Source of the DNA: Listeria goaensis
GTDB taxonomy: Bacteria; Bacillota; Bacilli; Lactobacillales; Listeriaceae
Direction: 5' to 3'
DNA: 64,000 nt
Assembly (NCBI RefSeq): GCF_900186125.1
Contig: NZ_FYBQ01000004.1
Span: forward strand, 1 to 64,000
Shown here in pieces: positions 9,483-18,061 of this stretch. A model generated the notes under the pieces. It saw only the letters and a list, made by a program, of their open reading frames with translations, had not been told where the DNA came from and did no database searches. Numbering within the stretch: position 1 is the first letter of the stretch; every line of letters begins with the position of its first letter. A program made the translations under genes and the position numbers.

Positions 9483-9507
9483 ATATGATTAGCTCCTTTG
9501 TCATAAT

Positions 9508-9606
9508 TTACCTTCCAAACCAGATTATTAAAAGATTTACGAAAACCGCAACCATATAAAGCACTAAAATTGTTGCGAGTGTCCATATGATAATTTTTTT
9601 AACCAT
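9508..9606 (-). CDS. Small single-span membrane protein, 32 residues
   Basis: A short frame reading MVKKIIIWTLATILVLYMVA and ending VFVNLLIIWFGR. It begins with two lysines and then has about 25 hydrophobic residues, the pattern of a one-helix small membrane protein. An AAAGGAG site lies 7 bases upstream of the ATG at 9606. It is 25 bases upstream of ppiB on the same strand, so the two may be co-transcribed. I do not recognise a family; the good ribosome site and protein-like composition are the only support. Confidence 0.6.
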   Translation of the reverse strand: MVKKIIIWTLATILVLYMVAVFVNLLIIWFGR

Positions 9607-9720
9607 GAGGCGCTCCTTTTGTTAGAAGAGCGACTCTTGCCGCTCTGATTTATTCAGTACTTCTTTATTCTAATAAAAAACTGCGCGTTTTGAAACTAAA
9701 ACGAACGGAGATGTCAAAAT

Positions 9721-10929
9721 ATGTCAGTAAAAAAACGCAATTTATACATTTGCATGCTGGCGAATTTACTTATGTCTGCTAGCACAACGATGATTATGCC
9801 CTTCTTATCTCTTTATATTGAAACTTTCGGTGACCATGATCCGGCTTACGTACAAAAATGGGCTGGCTACATATTCGGCGTCACCTTTCTAGTCGCCTTT
9901 ATATTTTCACCGATTTGGGGACGGATTGGCGACCGATTTGGCTATAAAAAAATTCTCATCTTTACTTCATTTGGTATGGCGATTAGTATTTTTCTAATGG
10001 GCTTTGCTCATTCCGTGACATACTTATTTATTTTGCGAATCTTCATGGGGATAGTCACTGGGTTTATCGGGATTTCAAACGCGTTTATCGCGCGCCAAAC
10101 GGATAAGCATGAGGCCGGCAAAATCCTTGGTACGCTCCAACTCGGCGGGGTTACAGGAATGCTATTCGGTCCGCTAATTGGGGGTGCTATGGCGGATTTA
10201 TTTGGTTTTAAAAACACCTTTACTGTAACGGGAATCGCGATTTTAATTGCTTCATTTCTCGTTGCCTTTGGTTTAAAGGAAGTGCGAAGCGAAACACAAA
10301 AAACAGGTCGGCCAATTTATTCGCGGAGAGCCGTCTTGAAGAAAATTATCACCCTAAGAGTGCTCTTTACAGTGATGGTCATTACAGCGCTTATCCAAAT
10401 TGCGAACTTCAGTGTTCAACCGCTCCTTGCGCTTTATGTGGGGGAGATGACGCATTCGTCTAACGTCGCTTTCATGTCTGGGCTTGCCTTCTCGGCTACT
10501 GGGTTTGGTAATCTTGTTATGACGCGTAGTTGGGGGCGTCTTGGCGATAAGTATGGCTATGAGAAAATCTTAAATATTTTACTAATACTTGCGGCGCTCA
10601 CAGTGATTCCGCAGGCGTTCGTCTCGCATTTATGGACGTTCATTATTTTTCGCTTTTTATTCGGCATTGCGATTGGTGGTATGGTTCCTTGTATCACGGC
10701 GTATATTCGACTCGCTGCTCCTGGTGCGATGCAAGGCGAAATGCTTGGTTATAACCAAAGCGCGCGTTTTTTAGGAAATGTCATTGGGCCAATTCTTGGT
10801 GGAACGCTCGCGGGCTTCGTTGGCATCAACAACGTCTTTTTATTCATGAGCGGCATGTTTTTCGTCGCCTTCTTCATTTTACTCTACGCACTTCACGCGG
10901 ATAGAAAACGCCATCTGAACGTGGATTGA
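9721..10929 (+). CDS. MFS multidrug-type efflux transporter
   Basis: A 402-residue transporter with 12 predicted membrane helices in two six-helix halves. The motif-A loop between helices 2 and 3 reads GRIGDRFGYKK (about residues 67-80) and recurs in degenerate form as GRLGDKYGYEK (about 272-282), a mark of the internal duplication. This belongs to the drug:H+ antiporter group (DHA1, as in Bacillus YfmO/BmrA-like MFS proteins). The substrate is unknown. It is followed by the repeat elements and a strong terminator. Confidence 0.88.
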   Translation: MSVKKRNLYICMLANLLMSASTTMIMPFLSLYIETFGDHDPAYVQKWAGYIFGVTFLVAFIFSPIWGRIGDRFGYKKILIFTSFGMAISIFLMGFAHSVTYLFILRIFMGIVTGFIGISNAFIARQTDKHEAGKILGTLQLGGVTGMLFGPLIGGAMADLFGFKNTFTVTGIAILIASFLVAFGLKEVRSETQKTGRPIYSRRAVLKKIITLRVLFTVMVITALIQIANFSVQPLLALYVGEMTHSSNVAFMSGLAFSATGFGNLVMTRSWGRLGDKYGYEKILNILLILAALTVIPQAFVSHLWTFIIFRFLFGIAIGGMVPCITAYIRLAAPGAMQGEMLGYNQSARFLGNVIGPILGGTLAGFVGINNVFLFMSGMFFVAFFILLYALHADRKRHLNVD

Positions 10930-10953
10930 TTAGAAAAATGAATTTGCGCCATT

Positions 10954-11157
10954 CAAAACGGACTACACACAATCAGACTGATGACAAATAGTGAGAATCT
11001 CACGCATTGCCGAGTACTGCACCGGAGCGTACTCGAGTACGTGATGACTGAAAACAGGAAGGGCGTAGTTTGCCCGACCATGTGAGAAGTTAGGCGAAGC
11101 GGAGCGGAACGCAGGCAAAAACTCCGAAGATTGCCGTTTGTCATCTGTATGAAAGGT
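10954..11157. repeat. 180-bp inverted-end element, copy 1 (with flanks, 204 bp shared)
   Basis: This stretch is repeated almost exactly 229 bases downstream. The core runs 10973-11152 and begins TCAGACTGATGACAAA; its other end is the imperfect inverted counterpart (two mismatches). Inside are smaller dyads such as GTGAGAATCTCAC, GAGTAC/GTACTC and the perfect palindrome GTACTCGAGTAC. The minus-strand reading frame over it (10953-11201) has no family signal and is most likely a non-coding shadow. No transposase gene is present. Confidence 0.85.
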
Positions 11158-11182
11158 AAAAAAACTCTAAACTTAAGCCAAA

Positions 11183-11386
11183 CAAAACGGACTACGCGCA
11201 ATCAGACTGATGACAAATAGTGAGATTCTCACGCATTGCCGAGTACTGCACCGGAGCGTACTCGAGTACGTGATGACTGAAAACAGGAAGGGCGTAGTTT
11301 GCCCGACCATGTGAGAAGTTAGGCGAAGCGGAGCGGAACGCAGGCAAAAACTCCGAAGATTGCCGTTTGTCATCAGTCTGAAAGGT
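11183..11386. repeat. 180-bp inverted-end element, copy 2 (with flanks, 204 bp shared)
   Basis: Second tandem copy of the element. Its core 11202-11381 has perfect 16-bp inverted ends: TCAGACTGATGACAAA at the left, TTTGTCATCAGTCTGA at the right. It differs from copy 1 at only a handful of positions near the ends and in the first inner dyad (GATTCTC for GAATCTC). The two copies are separated by about 25 unrelated bases. The structure resembles a MITE or a folded RNA-type repeat; no flanking target duplication was clear. Confidence 0.85.
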
Positions 11387-11425
11387 GGAAAACTTGTTAA
11401 GAGAACAAGTTTTCCACCTTTTTTT
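11381..11425 (+). terminator. Strong terminator downstream of the MFS gene
   Basis: An 18-bp perfect stem (11381-11398 with 11404-11421), 5-base loop AAGAG, followed by T-run. It closes the MFS/repeat transcript just before the Mrp promoter. Confidence 0.88.
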
Positions 11426-11439
11426 CCACCAAAAAAGTA

Positions 11440-11448
11440 TGCTATAAT
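11440..11448 (+). promoter_or_regulatory. Extended -10 promoter of the Mrp operon
   Basis: TGCTATAAT (11440-11448) is an extended -10 hexamer (TGN-TATAAT). The -35 region is only a T-run from the preceding terminator, so the TG element probably compensates. It lies about 95 bases ahead of the first Mrp gene. Confidence 0.6.
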
Positions 11449-11543
11449 AAATTGTATTTGCTTTTTTTCAAAAAATGTAAGTACTTGCTTAAAAAATAAA
11501 AACGTTACGTTTGAAATAGATTATTAAAAAGGAGGAACCGACT

Positions 11544-13958
11544 TTGTCATTGTTGCATCTTGCAATCATTCTGCCATTTATCGTGGCACTTATTATCCCG
11601 CTTATTTATAAGTGGACGAAAAAAATTCATACTGGTTGGCTTGTTCTACCGGTTCCAATCGTGCTCTTCATTTACTTTTTAACTTTTATTCCGGAAACAA
11701 TGCAGGGAGCTACAACAGAAACCTTTGCTTGGATTCCTGAATACGGAATTAACTTCACTGTCGTTGTAGACGGTCTTAGCTTATTGTTCGCCCTTTTAAT
11801 TACGGGAATCGGTTCGCTTGTTGTGTTCTACTCTATTTATTATTTAGGAAAAAACAAGGAACGCTTAAACAATTTTTACGCCTTTCTGATGATTTTTATG
11901 ACAGCGATGCTTGGCGTTGTACTTAGTGATAACCTCATCGTTCTTTATCTATTTTGGGAATTGACGTCCATTAGTTCTTTCCTTCTCATCGGCTACTGGT
12001 ATCACCGCGAGCGTTCTCGTTATGGCGCTAGAAAATCAATGATGATTACTGTTTTTGGCGGTTTAATGATGCTCGGCGGATTCCTAATGCTGCACATCAT
12101 GACGGATAGCTTTTCCATTCGGGAAATCCTCGCAGCTAGTGAAGCTATCTCACAAAACGCCCTTTTCATTCCCGCAATGATTTTAATTTTACTTGGCGCG
12201 TTCACAAAATCCGCTCAAGTACCTTTTCATATTTGGCTTCCTGACGCGATGGAAGCTCCCACACCTGTCAGCGCTTATCTTCACTCCGCTACAATGGTTA
12301 AAGCAGGTATTTACATCGTAGCACGCTTTACACCGCTTTTTGCCGTTTCATCAGTTTGGTTTTGGACGGTCACCATTGTCGGCAGCATTACACTCCTTTG
12401 GGGCTCGATTAATGCGACGAAGAAAAATGACTTGAAAGCCATTTTAGCTTACTCCACCATCAGTCAACTTGGTTTAATCATGACACTGCTCGGAGTCGGG
12501 GCCGCCAGCTTACATTTTGATAATTTAAGCGATGATATTTACGTTCTTGCCGTTGTCGCTGCCGTCTTCCACCTTTTCAACCATGCAACATTCAAAGGAA
12601 GCCTGTTTATGATGACGGGGATTATCGACCACGAAACCGGCACACGTGACATCAGACGCCTCGGCGGACTTATGCGCATCATGCCTATCACCGCAACAAT
12701 CGCGTTCATCGGAACATTCGCGATGGCCGGATTACCACCTTTTAACGGCTTTTTGAGTAAAGAAATGTTTTTAGAGAGCCTTGTTAACCTCACGCACCTT
12801 AATCTTTGGAATGCGGATACTTGGGGAATATTTATTCTAATTAGCGCGTGGATCGCTAGCGTGTTTACGTTTACGTATAGCATGATTATTTTCTTTAAGA
12901 CTTTCACTGGCAAACAAAAGCCGTACTTATTGCCAAAGAAACCACATGAGGCACCTTTTGGCTTATTGCTACCTCCATCGATTTTAGCATCACTTGTACT
13001 TTTGATTGGGCTATTTCCCAATTTGATTGCCGCACCAATTTTAGAACCAGCTGTGAAATCCATTGTGCCATCGCTTGCGACAAATGATGATTTCCACATT
13101 CACATCGGCCTTTGGCACGGCATTACACCGGCCTTACTTATGACTATAGGCATCATCATTGTTGGAACACTAGTTTATAAGACGCATCGTTACTGGAAGC
13201 CATTTATTACAACACGAGTACCTAAAATGCTCCGAATTGGCAAAAGCTATGATAGAGGCATGTCTTACCTTGAACAAGGTTCCTACCGCATGACGATGAC
13301 CATCATGACAGGGTGGCTACGCACCTATTTGAACTACATGTTATTTGCTTTTATTGTTCTTGTCCTTGGGTCACTCATTCTGACAGGCTCACTAAATTTT
13401 AACTTTGATAACTTAACGGCTATCACACTTGTGGACTATGTTTTAGCCGCGGTAATTCTTGTGACCTTAGTAGGTACGGTCTTCTCGAAATCGCGCATTA
13501 CGTCCATCATCTTGCTTGGTGCGATGGGCTACACGATTAGTATTTTCTTTGTAATCGCTCGTGCTCCAGACCTTGCGCTAACGCAGCTCGTGATTGAAAC
13601 GATTTCTGTTGTACTCTATTTACTCGTCTTCTATCATTTGCCACAGTTTAGTAATATTGAAGAAAAGCCGCGATTCTTTTCGGTTAAAACGTTTTTAAGT
13701 ATTGGGGTCGGCATCACGATTACACTCGTCGCATTATCTGCCTACGATACAACGTTTTATGATTCTATTTCGCAGTACTATATCGATAACACATATAAAG
13801 AAGCTGCCGGAAAGAACATTGTAAACGTGATTCTTGTTGACTTCCGTGGTTTTGATACATTGTTCGAAACGACTGTTCTTGCTATTGCATCTATTGGGAT
13901 TTTCCAAATGATTAAACTACGACTTACGAAACGGAGGGATAAAAATGAAAACCAATGA
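11544..13958 (+). CDS. mrpA: Na+/H+ antiporter subunit MrpA
   Basis: An 804-residue polytopic membrane protein, homologous to complex I subunit NuoL, with the extra C-terminal helices of MrpA. The proton-channel region shows the conserved lysines and histidines in FTKSAQVPFHIWLPDAMEAPTPVSAYLHSATMVKAG (given here as one segment near residues 215-250) and NHATFKGSLF near 350. The start is TTG 11544, preceded by AAGGAGG at 8 bases. It is the first gene of the seven-gene mrpABCDEFG operon for sodium extrusion and pH homeostasis. Confidence 0.96.
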   Translation: MSLLHLAIILPFIVALIIPLIYKWTKKIHTGWLVLPVPIVLFIYFLTFIPETMQGATTETFAWIPEYGINFTVVVDGLSLLFALLITGIGSLVVFYSIYYLGKNKERLNNFYAFLMIFMTAMLGVVLSDNLIVLYLFWELTSISSFLLIGYWYHRERSRYGARKSMMITVFGGLMMLGGFLMLHIMTDSFSIREILAASEAISQNALFIPAMILILLGAFTKSAQVPFHIWLPDAMEAPTPVSAYLHSATMVKAGIYIVARFTPLFAVSSVWFWTVTIVGSITLLWGSINATKKNDLKAILAYSTISQLGLIMTLLGVGAASLHFDNLSDDIYVLAVVAAVFHLFNHATFKGSLFMMTGIIDHETGTRDIRRLGGLMRIMPITATIAFIGTFAMAGLPPFNGFLSKEMFLESLVNLTHLNLWNADTWGIFILISAWIASVFTFTYSMIIFFKTFTGKQKPYLLPKKPHEAPFGLLLPPSILASLVLLIGLFPNLIAAPILEPAVKSIVPSLATNDDFHIHIGLWHGITPALLMTIGIIIVGTLVYKTHRYWKPFITTRVPKMLRIGKSYDRGMSYLEQGSYRMTMTIMTGWLRTYLNYMLFAFIVLVLGSLILTGSLNFNFDNLTAITLVDYVLAAVILVTLVGTVFSKSRITSIILLGAMGYTISIFFVIARAPDLALTQLVIETISVVLYLLVFYHLPQFSNIEEKPRFFSVKTFLSIGVGITITLVALSAYDTTFYDSISQYYIDNTYKEAAGKNIVNVILVDFRGFDTLFETTVLAIASIGIFQMIKLRLTKRRDKNENQ

Positions 13959-14367
13959 CGTACTGCTCCGCAATGTTACAAAAGTGGTGGCATTCATCAT
14001 CTTTTTATTTTCACTGCACCTCTTTTTCGCGGGGCACTATAATCCCGGCGGCGGCTTTGTTGCTGGACTTACGAGCGCTGGCGCCATCACGCTTACCCTC
14101 CTTGCTTACGATATTAAAACGGTGAAAAGCATGCTCAATATGAATACGATAATCATTACAGCTATTGGTCTTATTTTCGTCGTAGGTACTGGGCTGCTGG
14201 GTGTTTTCAGCGGAAAGCCGTTTTTGACGCATTTATATGGGCATGTCGACTTGCCCGTTCTAGGCGATACGTCCCTTCATACTGCGACACTATTTGACTT
14301 AGGCGTCTATCTTGTCGTTGTCGGCGTAACGCTGACGATTATTCAAACGATTGGGGAGAGTGACTAA
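13945..14367 (+). CDS. mrpB: Na+/H+ antiporter subunit MrpB
   Basis: A 140-residue membrane protein with about four helices and the MrpB signature HYNPGGGFVAGL near residue 30. It overlaps mrpA by 14 bases, with a GGAGGG ribosome site inside the mrpA end. MrpB belongs to the MrpA C-terminal/MrpB module of the antiporter. Confidence 0.95.
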   Translation: MKTNDVLLRNVTKVVAFIIFLFSLHLFFAGHYNPGGGFVAGLTSAGAITLTLLAYDIKTVKSMLNMNTIIITAIGLIFVVGTGLLGVFSGKPFLTHLYGHVDLPVLGDTSLHTATLFDLGVYLVVVGVTLTIIQTIGESD

Positions 14368-14715
14368 ATGGAATTATTAATGTCTATCCTCATCGGCTTA
14401 ATGTTTGCCGCTGCTGTCTATTTAATTTTATCAAAAAGTTTATTGCGGATTATTATTGGAACGGCGATTTTAAGTCACGGCGTCAATTTGCTCGTTTTAA
14501 CGATGGGCGGAATTAAACGTGGTGATGTGCCCATTTTAGGCTTGAAAGTCACCGCCTCTTATAATGATCCACTGCCACAAGCGCTCATTTTAACCGCCAT
14601 TGTTATTAGCTTTGGTGTCACCGCTTTTTTCCTAGTTTTAGCTTACCGAGCTTATCAAGAATTAGACAGCGAGAGCGTATCCAAAACGAGAGGACATGAA
14701 GCCGATGATGAATAA
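14368..14715 (+). CDS. mrpC: Na+/H+ antiporter subunit MrpC
   Basis: A 115-residue NuoK-like subunit with three membrane helices. The segment NDPLPQALILTAIVIS near residues 66-81 is the family core. The ATG directly abuts the mrpB stop and has GGGGAG upstream, so translation is coupled. Confidence 0.95.
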   Translation: MELLMSILIGLMFAAAVYLILSKSLLRIIIGTAILSHGVNLLVLTMGGIKRGDVPILGLKVTASYNDPLPQALILTAIVISFGVTAFFLVLAYRAYQELDSESVSKTRGHEADDE

Positions 14716-16192
14716 TATTATTTTACTGCCCATCTTTATCCCGCTAGTCGGCGCTATTATTTTAATGTTAGTGCCAAAAAAAGTCATCGTTCAGCGCACG
14801 ATTGCTCTGATTATGAGTTTACTACTTGTTGCTTCAGACCTTTTCTTACTCTTTTATGTAAAAAATAACGGTATCACAACGCTCAATATTGGCAATTGGC
14901 GTGCGCCCTTTGGGATTACAATCGTAGCCGATATGTTGGCCGCTCTTCTAGTCGTAACAACAAGTTTAGTGTTAACTTGCGTTATCATTTATTCGTTTTA
15001 CACTATTGGCAAAGCCCGCGAAAAGTTCCTTTACTACCCGTCAGTTCTGTTTCTCATCGTCGGTGTAAATGGCTCCTTTTTAACAGGTGATATTTTCAAC
15101 TTATTCGTGTTTTTTGAAGTGATGCTCATGGCGTCTTACGTCCTGCTCGTCATTGGGGGCACGCAAATCCAACTGAAAGCGACCATTAAATACTTGCTCA
15201 TCAATGTGGTCGGCTCTGCTTTTTTCGTCGTTTCAATCGGCATTTTATATTCAATGATTGGTACGCTAAACATGGCGGATATTTCTCAAAAAATCAATGC
15301 CCTTAACGGTGCAAATACAGGCATGATAAGCGTTTCCGCCGTTATGTTTCTGTTCGTTTTTGGGTTGAAAGCTGGACTCTTTCCGCTTTACTTCTGGCTA
15401 CCGGGCTCCTATTTCGCGCCACCAATGCCAGTCCTCGCCCTCTTTGGCGCACTTTTAACAAAAGTTGGCGTTTATGCAATTATTCGGACGTATAGCTTAT
15501 TTTTCGCAAAAGAAACCACATTCGCGATGCCACTCCTCGGGGTTTTGGCGCTCTTAACTATTATTCTAGGCGTAATTGGGGTTATTAGTTATTACGATAT
15601 GAAAACTATCGTTATCTATAACATTTTAATTGCGATTGGCGCGATTTTGTTCAGTGTTTCCATCATGACTCGCGAATCCATGACCGGTGCCGTTTACTAC
15701 CTGATTCACGATATGATCATTAAATCGGCGCTTTTCCTCATAATCGGGGTTATTATGGCGATTACTGGCACGTCTACGGTGAAAAAATTCAGCGGTTTAA
15801 TGACCGTAAAGCCGACACTTGGCTGGTCGTTTTTCATCGCGATTTTAGCGATTGCCGGGATTCCACCACTGAGCGGATTTTTTGGAAAACTATTGATGGT
15901 AGAAGGCGCCTTTAGTACTGGCGAAATTTTCGGGGGTATCGTCATCCTGCTATCGAGCTTATTCGTTTTAATGTCACTCATCAAAGTGTTCACTCGCGGA
16001 TTTTGGGGTGAGAAAAGCGGCAAATTCAATCTCGCTATTCCCTATAAAAAAATGATGTTTCCGGTCGTTATTTTACTCGCTTGTTCCGTTTTATACGGCG
16101 TCTTTTCAAACGCGCTTTATCCGTTTATAAGCGATGCAGTTGATCCAATTATCGATCCGAATATTTATATTAATGCTGTGATAAAGGAGTGA
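14705..16192 (+). CDS. mrpD: Na+/H+ antiporter subunit MrpD
   Basis: A 495-residue NuoN/NuoM-like proton-channel subunit with 14 predicted helices. FEVMLMASYVLLVIGG near residue 137 carries the conserved Glu; FGLKAGLFPLYFWLPGSYFAPP near 217 the conserved Lys. The frame opens at ATG 14696, but the ribosome site AGAGGA ends at 14694, so ATG 14705 (10 bases on) is preferred; ATG 14708 is also possible. It overlaps the end of mrpC. Confidence 0.93.
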   Translation: MMNNIILLPIFIPLVGAIILMLVPKKVIVQRTIALIMSLLLVASDLFLLFYVKNNGITTLNIGNWRAPFGITIVADMLAALLVVTTSLVLTCVIIYSFYTIGKAREKFLYYPSVLFLIVGVNGSFLTGDIFNLFVFFEVMLMASYVLLVIGGTQIQLKATIKYLLINVVGSAFFVVSIGILYSMIGTLNMADISQKINALNGANTGMISVSAVMFLFVFGLKAGLFPLYFWLPGSYFAPPMPVLALFGALLTKVGVYAIIRTYSLFFAKETTFAMPLLGVLALLTIILGVIGVISYYDMKTIVIYNILIAIGAILFSVSIMTRESMTGAVYYLIHDMIIKSALFLIIGVIMAITGTSTVKKFSGLMTVKPTLGWSFFIAILAIAGIPPLSGFFGKLLMVEGAFSTGEIFGGIVILLSSLFVLMSLIKVFTRGFWGEKSGKFNLAIPYKKMMFPVVILLACSVLYGVFSNALYPFISDAVDPIIDPNIYINAVIKE

Positions 16193-16198
16193 TGACAC

Positions 16199-16678
16199 AT
16201 GGCGTTTCAATTGATTATTAACGTTATTTTAGCTTGCTTTTGGATGTTCCTTGAGTCATCCTTCACGTTCGGTACATTTATTATCGGCTTTGTGATAGGG
16301 ATTGTGCTACTGTTCTTCATGCGTCGTTTTCTTGGCTCAACGTTTTACTTGTTCCGTCTTTTTGCGCTCATTAAGTTGCTATACAATTTTTTGCGCGATT
16401 TAATTGCATCGACCATTCATGTGAGCCGCATTATTTTAAAAAAGGATATGAACATTCGTCCAGGGATTTTTAGATATGATACTTTGTTAGAAACTGACTG
16501 GGAAGTAACCATGCTTGCGCTTATGATTACGCTCACGCCTGGAACGCTCTCCATTGATATTTCTGACGATTATAAATCGATTTATGTTCATTCGTTACAT
16601 GTTCCAAATATCGAAGAAGAAATTGCCACCATTCGAAAATCATATGAGGGTGCCATTATGGAGGTGTTTCACGGATGA
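16199..16678 (+). CDS. mrpE: Na+/H+ antiporter subunit MrpE
   Basis: A 159-residue subunit with two or three N-terminal helices (residues 1-75) and a cytoplasmic part ending ATIRKSYEGAIMEV. TPGTLSIDISDD near residue 122 is the MrpE signature. It starts 7 bases after mrpD behind a GGAG site. Confidence 0.95.
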   Translation: MAFQLIINVILACFWMFLESSFTFGTFIIGFVIGIVLLFFMRRFLGSTFYLFRLFALIKLLYNFLRDLIASTIHVSRIILKKDMNIRPGIFRYDTLLETDWEVTMLALMITLTPGTLSIDISDDYKSIYVHSLHVPNIEEEIATIRKSYEGAIMEVFHG

Positions 16679-16962
16679 TTTTAAAGATTGCCCTATCCAT
16701 CGCACTTTTACTTTATTCCATTTCCACTTTCCTGTACTTGTACCGTATTTTAAAAGGTCCTACTACGTCAGATAAAGTCGTGGCACTCGATTCTATCGGC
16801 ATGAATTTAGTCGCCACTGTCGCACTTCTATCAATGTTTTATGACACAAATGCCTATTTAGACGTCATTCTTTTAATTGCGCTTCTTGCGTTTATCGGAA
16901 CGGTTTCCTTCTCCAAATTTATTGAGAAAGGCAAGGTGATTGATCGTGAACGTGATAATTGA
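16675..16962 (+). CDS. mrpF: Na+/H+ antiporter subunit MrpF
   Basis: A 95-residue protein with three helices. LKGPTTSDKVVALDSIGMN near residues 25-45 and the buried Asp in YLDVILLIALLAFIGT are MrpF features. It overlaps mrpE by four bases (ATGA). Confidence 0.95.
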   Translation: MILKIALSIALLLYSISTFLYLYRILKGPTTSDKVVALDSIGMNLVATVALLSMFYDTNAYLDVILLIALLAFIGTVSFSKFIEKGKVIDRERDN

Positions 16963-17530
16963 AATCATTATTTCTATTATGGTTCTCCTCGGCGGTTTAT
17001 TAAGTATTTTAGCCGCTATTGGTGTCATTCGCCTGCCAGACGTCTATACGCGCACACATGCGGCTGGTATTAGTAATACATTCGGTGTTAGCATTCTCTT
17101 ATTCGCAACTGTTGGGTTCTTTTTCCATTCCGGCGAAGGTTTCAATGCCCGCGTTTTGCTCGCCGTTTTCTTTATTTATTTAACGACGCCTGTCGCTTCC
17201 CATCTTATCAACCGTGCTGCCTATGACACAGGCGTGCCGCTTGCAATTCGGATTCGCGACCAATTGCGTTCGGTCAAGAAAGATGAAATTAAAGCAAGGA
17301 AAAATTTAATTATTCGTCAGGAGCAAATTGAAAAAGCACGTCAGGAGAAAGAGGAACTCGAGGACCGCCTAGACTACGAGCTTCGCGAGGAACAAATTGA
17401 TGCCCGCGAACGCAATGAGGACTTAGAGCGCGAGCATGACGAGCAGACCATCGAGGAAGAGGCGGATGATTCGGAAAATCAAATCATCGAACAAGAAGAT
17501 AGCCATACTGAAAAGAAACAAGACGATTAA
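16946..17530 (+). CDS. mrpG: Na+/H+ antiporter subunit MrpG with a long charged tail
   Basis: A 194-residue MrpG. The first ~105 residues are the usual three-helix subunit (GVIRLPDVYTRTHAAGISNTFG near residue 28). The remaining ~85 residues are an Arg/Lys/Glu-rich, probably coiled-coil tail ending in an acidic stretch, longer than the roughly 110-130 residues usual for MrpG. The start is GTG 16946, six bases after AAGGTG; a TTG at 16940 abuts that site and is less likely. It overlaps mrpF by 17 bases. The tail may be a cytoplasmic interaction arm. Confidence 0.9.
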   Translation: MNVIIEIIISIMVLLGGLLSILAAIGVIRLPDVYTRTHAAGISNTFGVSILLFATVGFFFHSGEGFNARVLLAVFFIYLTTPVASHLINRAAYDTGVPLAIRIRDQLRSVKKDEIKARKNLIIRQEQIEKARQEKEELEDRLDYELREEQIDARERNEDLEREHDEQTIEEEADDSENQIIEQEDSHTEKKQDD

Positions 17531-17533
17531 ATT

Positions 17534-17569
17534 AAAAAACCCGATTCCACGTGAGGATTTCGGGTTTTT
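17534..17569. terminator. Terminator at the end of the Mrp operon
   Basis: AAAAAACCCGA pairs with TCGGGTTTTT, with an inner TCC/GGA pairing. The A-run on the left and T-run on the right allow use by the converging menI transcript too. Confidence 0.85.
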
Positions 17570-17571
17570 GT

Positions 17572-17943
17572 TTACTCAATTCGTTTTTTCTTGACGGCAA
17601 TTGTTACGCGGCTCACGCAAATGATTTGGTCTTCGCTTTCAATTTGAACTTGCCAAACTTGGGTGGTGCGACCGATATGTATAGGTTCTGCTATAGCGTA
17701 GATGTCGCCACTCTGAACGCTCCTCAGATGACTGGCGTTGATGTCTAGCCCGAAGGCGATTTCGTCTTCTGCGACTGATAGCGAGGCGCCAATGCTTGCT
17801 GCGTGTTCTGCGAGCGCCACCGAAACGCCACCGTGCAGAAAGCCAAAGGGTTGTTTCACTTTATCCGTAACTGGCAATTTTAGTTTAACGTAACCTTTTT
17901 CAGCGGACACAACTTCAATTCCGATATTTTCTCCAAAATCCAT
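17572..17943 (-). CDS. menI: Hotdog-fold thioesterase, MenI/YuxO type (DHNA-CoA thioesterase)
   Basis: A 123-residue single-hotdog thioesterase. The catalytic segment LHGGVSVALAEHAASIGA (about residues 34-51) holds the Glu and the helix N-terminus that polarise the thioester. YuxO/MenI proteins hydrolyse 1,4-dihydroxy-2-naphthoyl-CoA in menaquinone synthesis; I recall that the L. monocytogenes gene at this locus was shown to have that role. PaaI-like substrates cannot be excluded from sequence alone. Confidence 0.82.
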   Translation of the reverse strand: MDFGENIGIEVVSAEKGYVKLKLPVTDKVKQPFGFLHGGVSVALAEHAASIGASLSVAEDEIAFGLDINASHLRSVQSGDIYAIAEPIHIGRTTQVWQVQIESEDQIICVSRVTIAVKKKRIE

Positions 17944-18061
17944 ATTTTCACCGTCCTTTTTCTTTTATTATAAAGCTTTTCGGGAATTTGGCAAAAATTG
18001 GGTTTTCATTATTTTGATTGTGGTAAAATAAGAACAAAGAAGAAAGACTGGGGAGATTGCT

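Noticed and set aside
10953-11373. Minus-strand frames of 66-82 codons in the 180-bp repeats
   Set aside because: Both are the same repeat sequence read through, with no ribosome site or family similarity.
12539-13099. 186-codon minus-strand frame
   Set aside because: Antisense shadow of mrpA.
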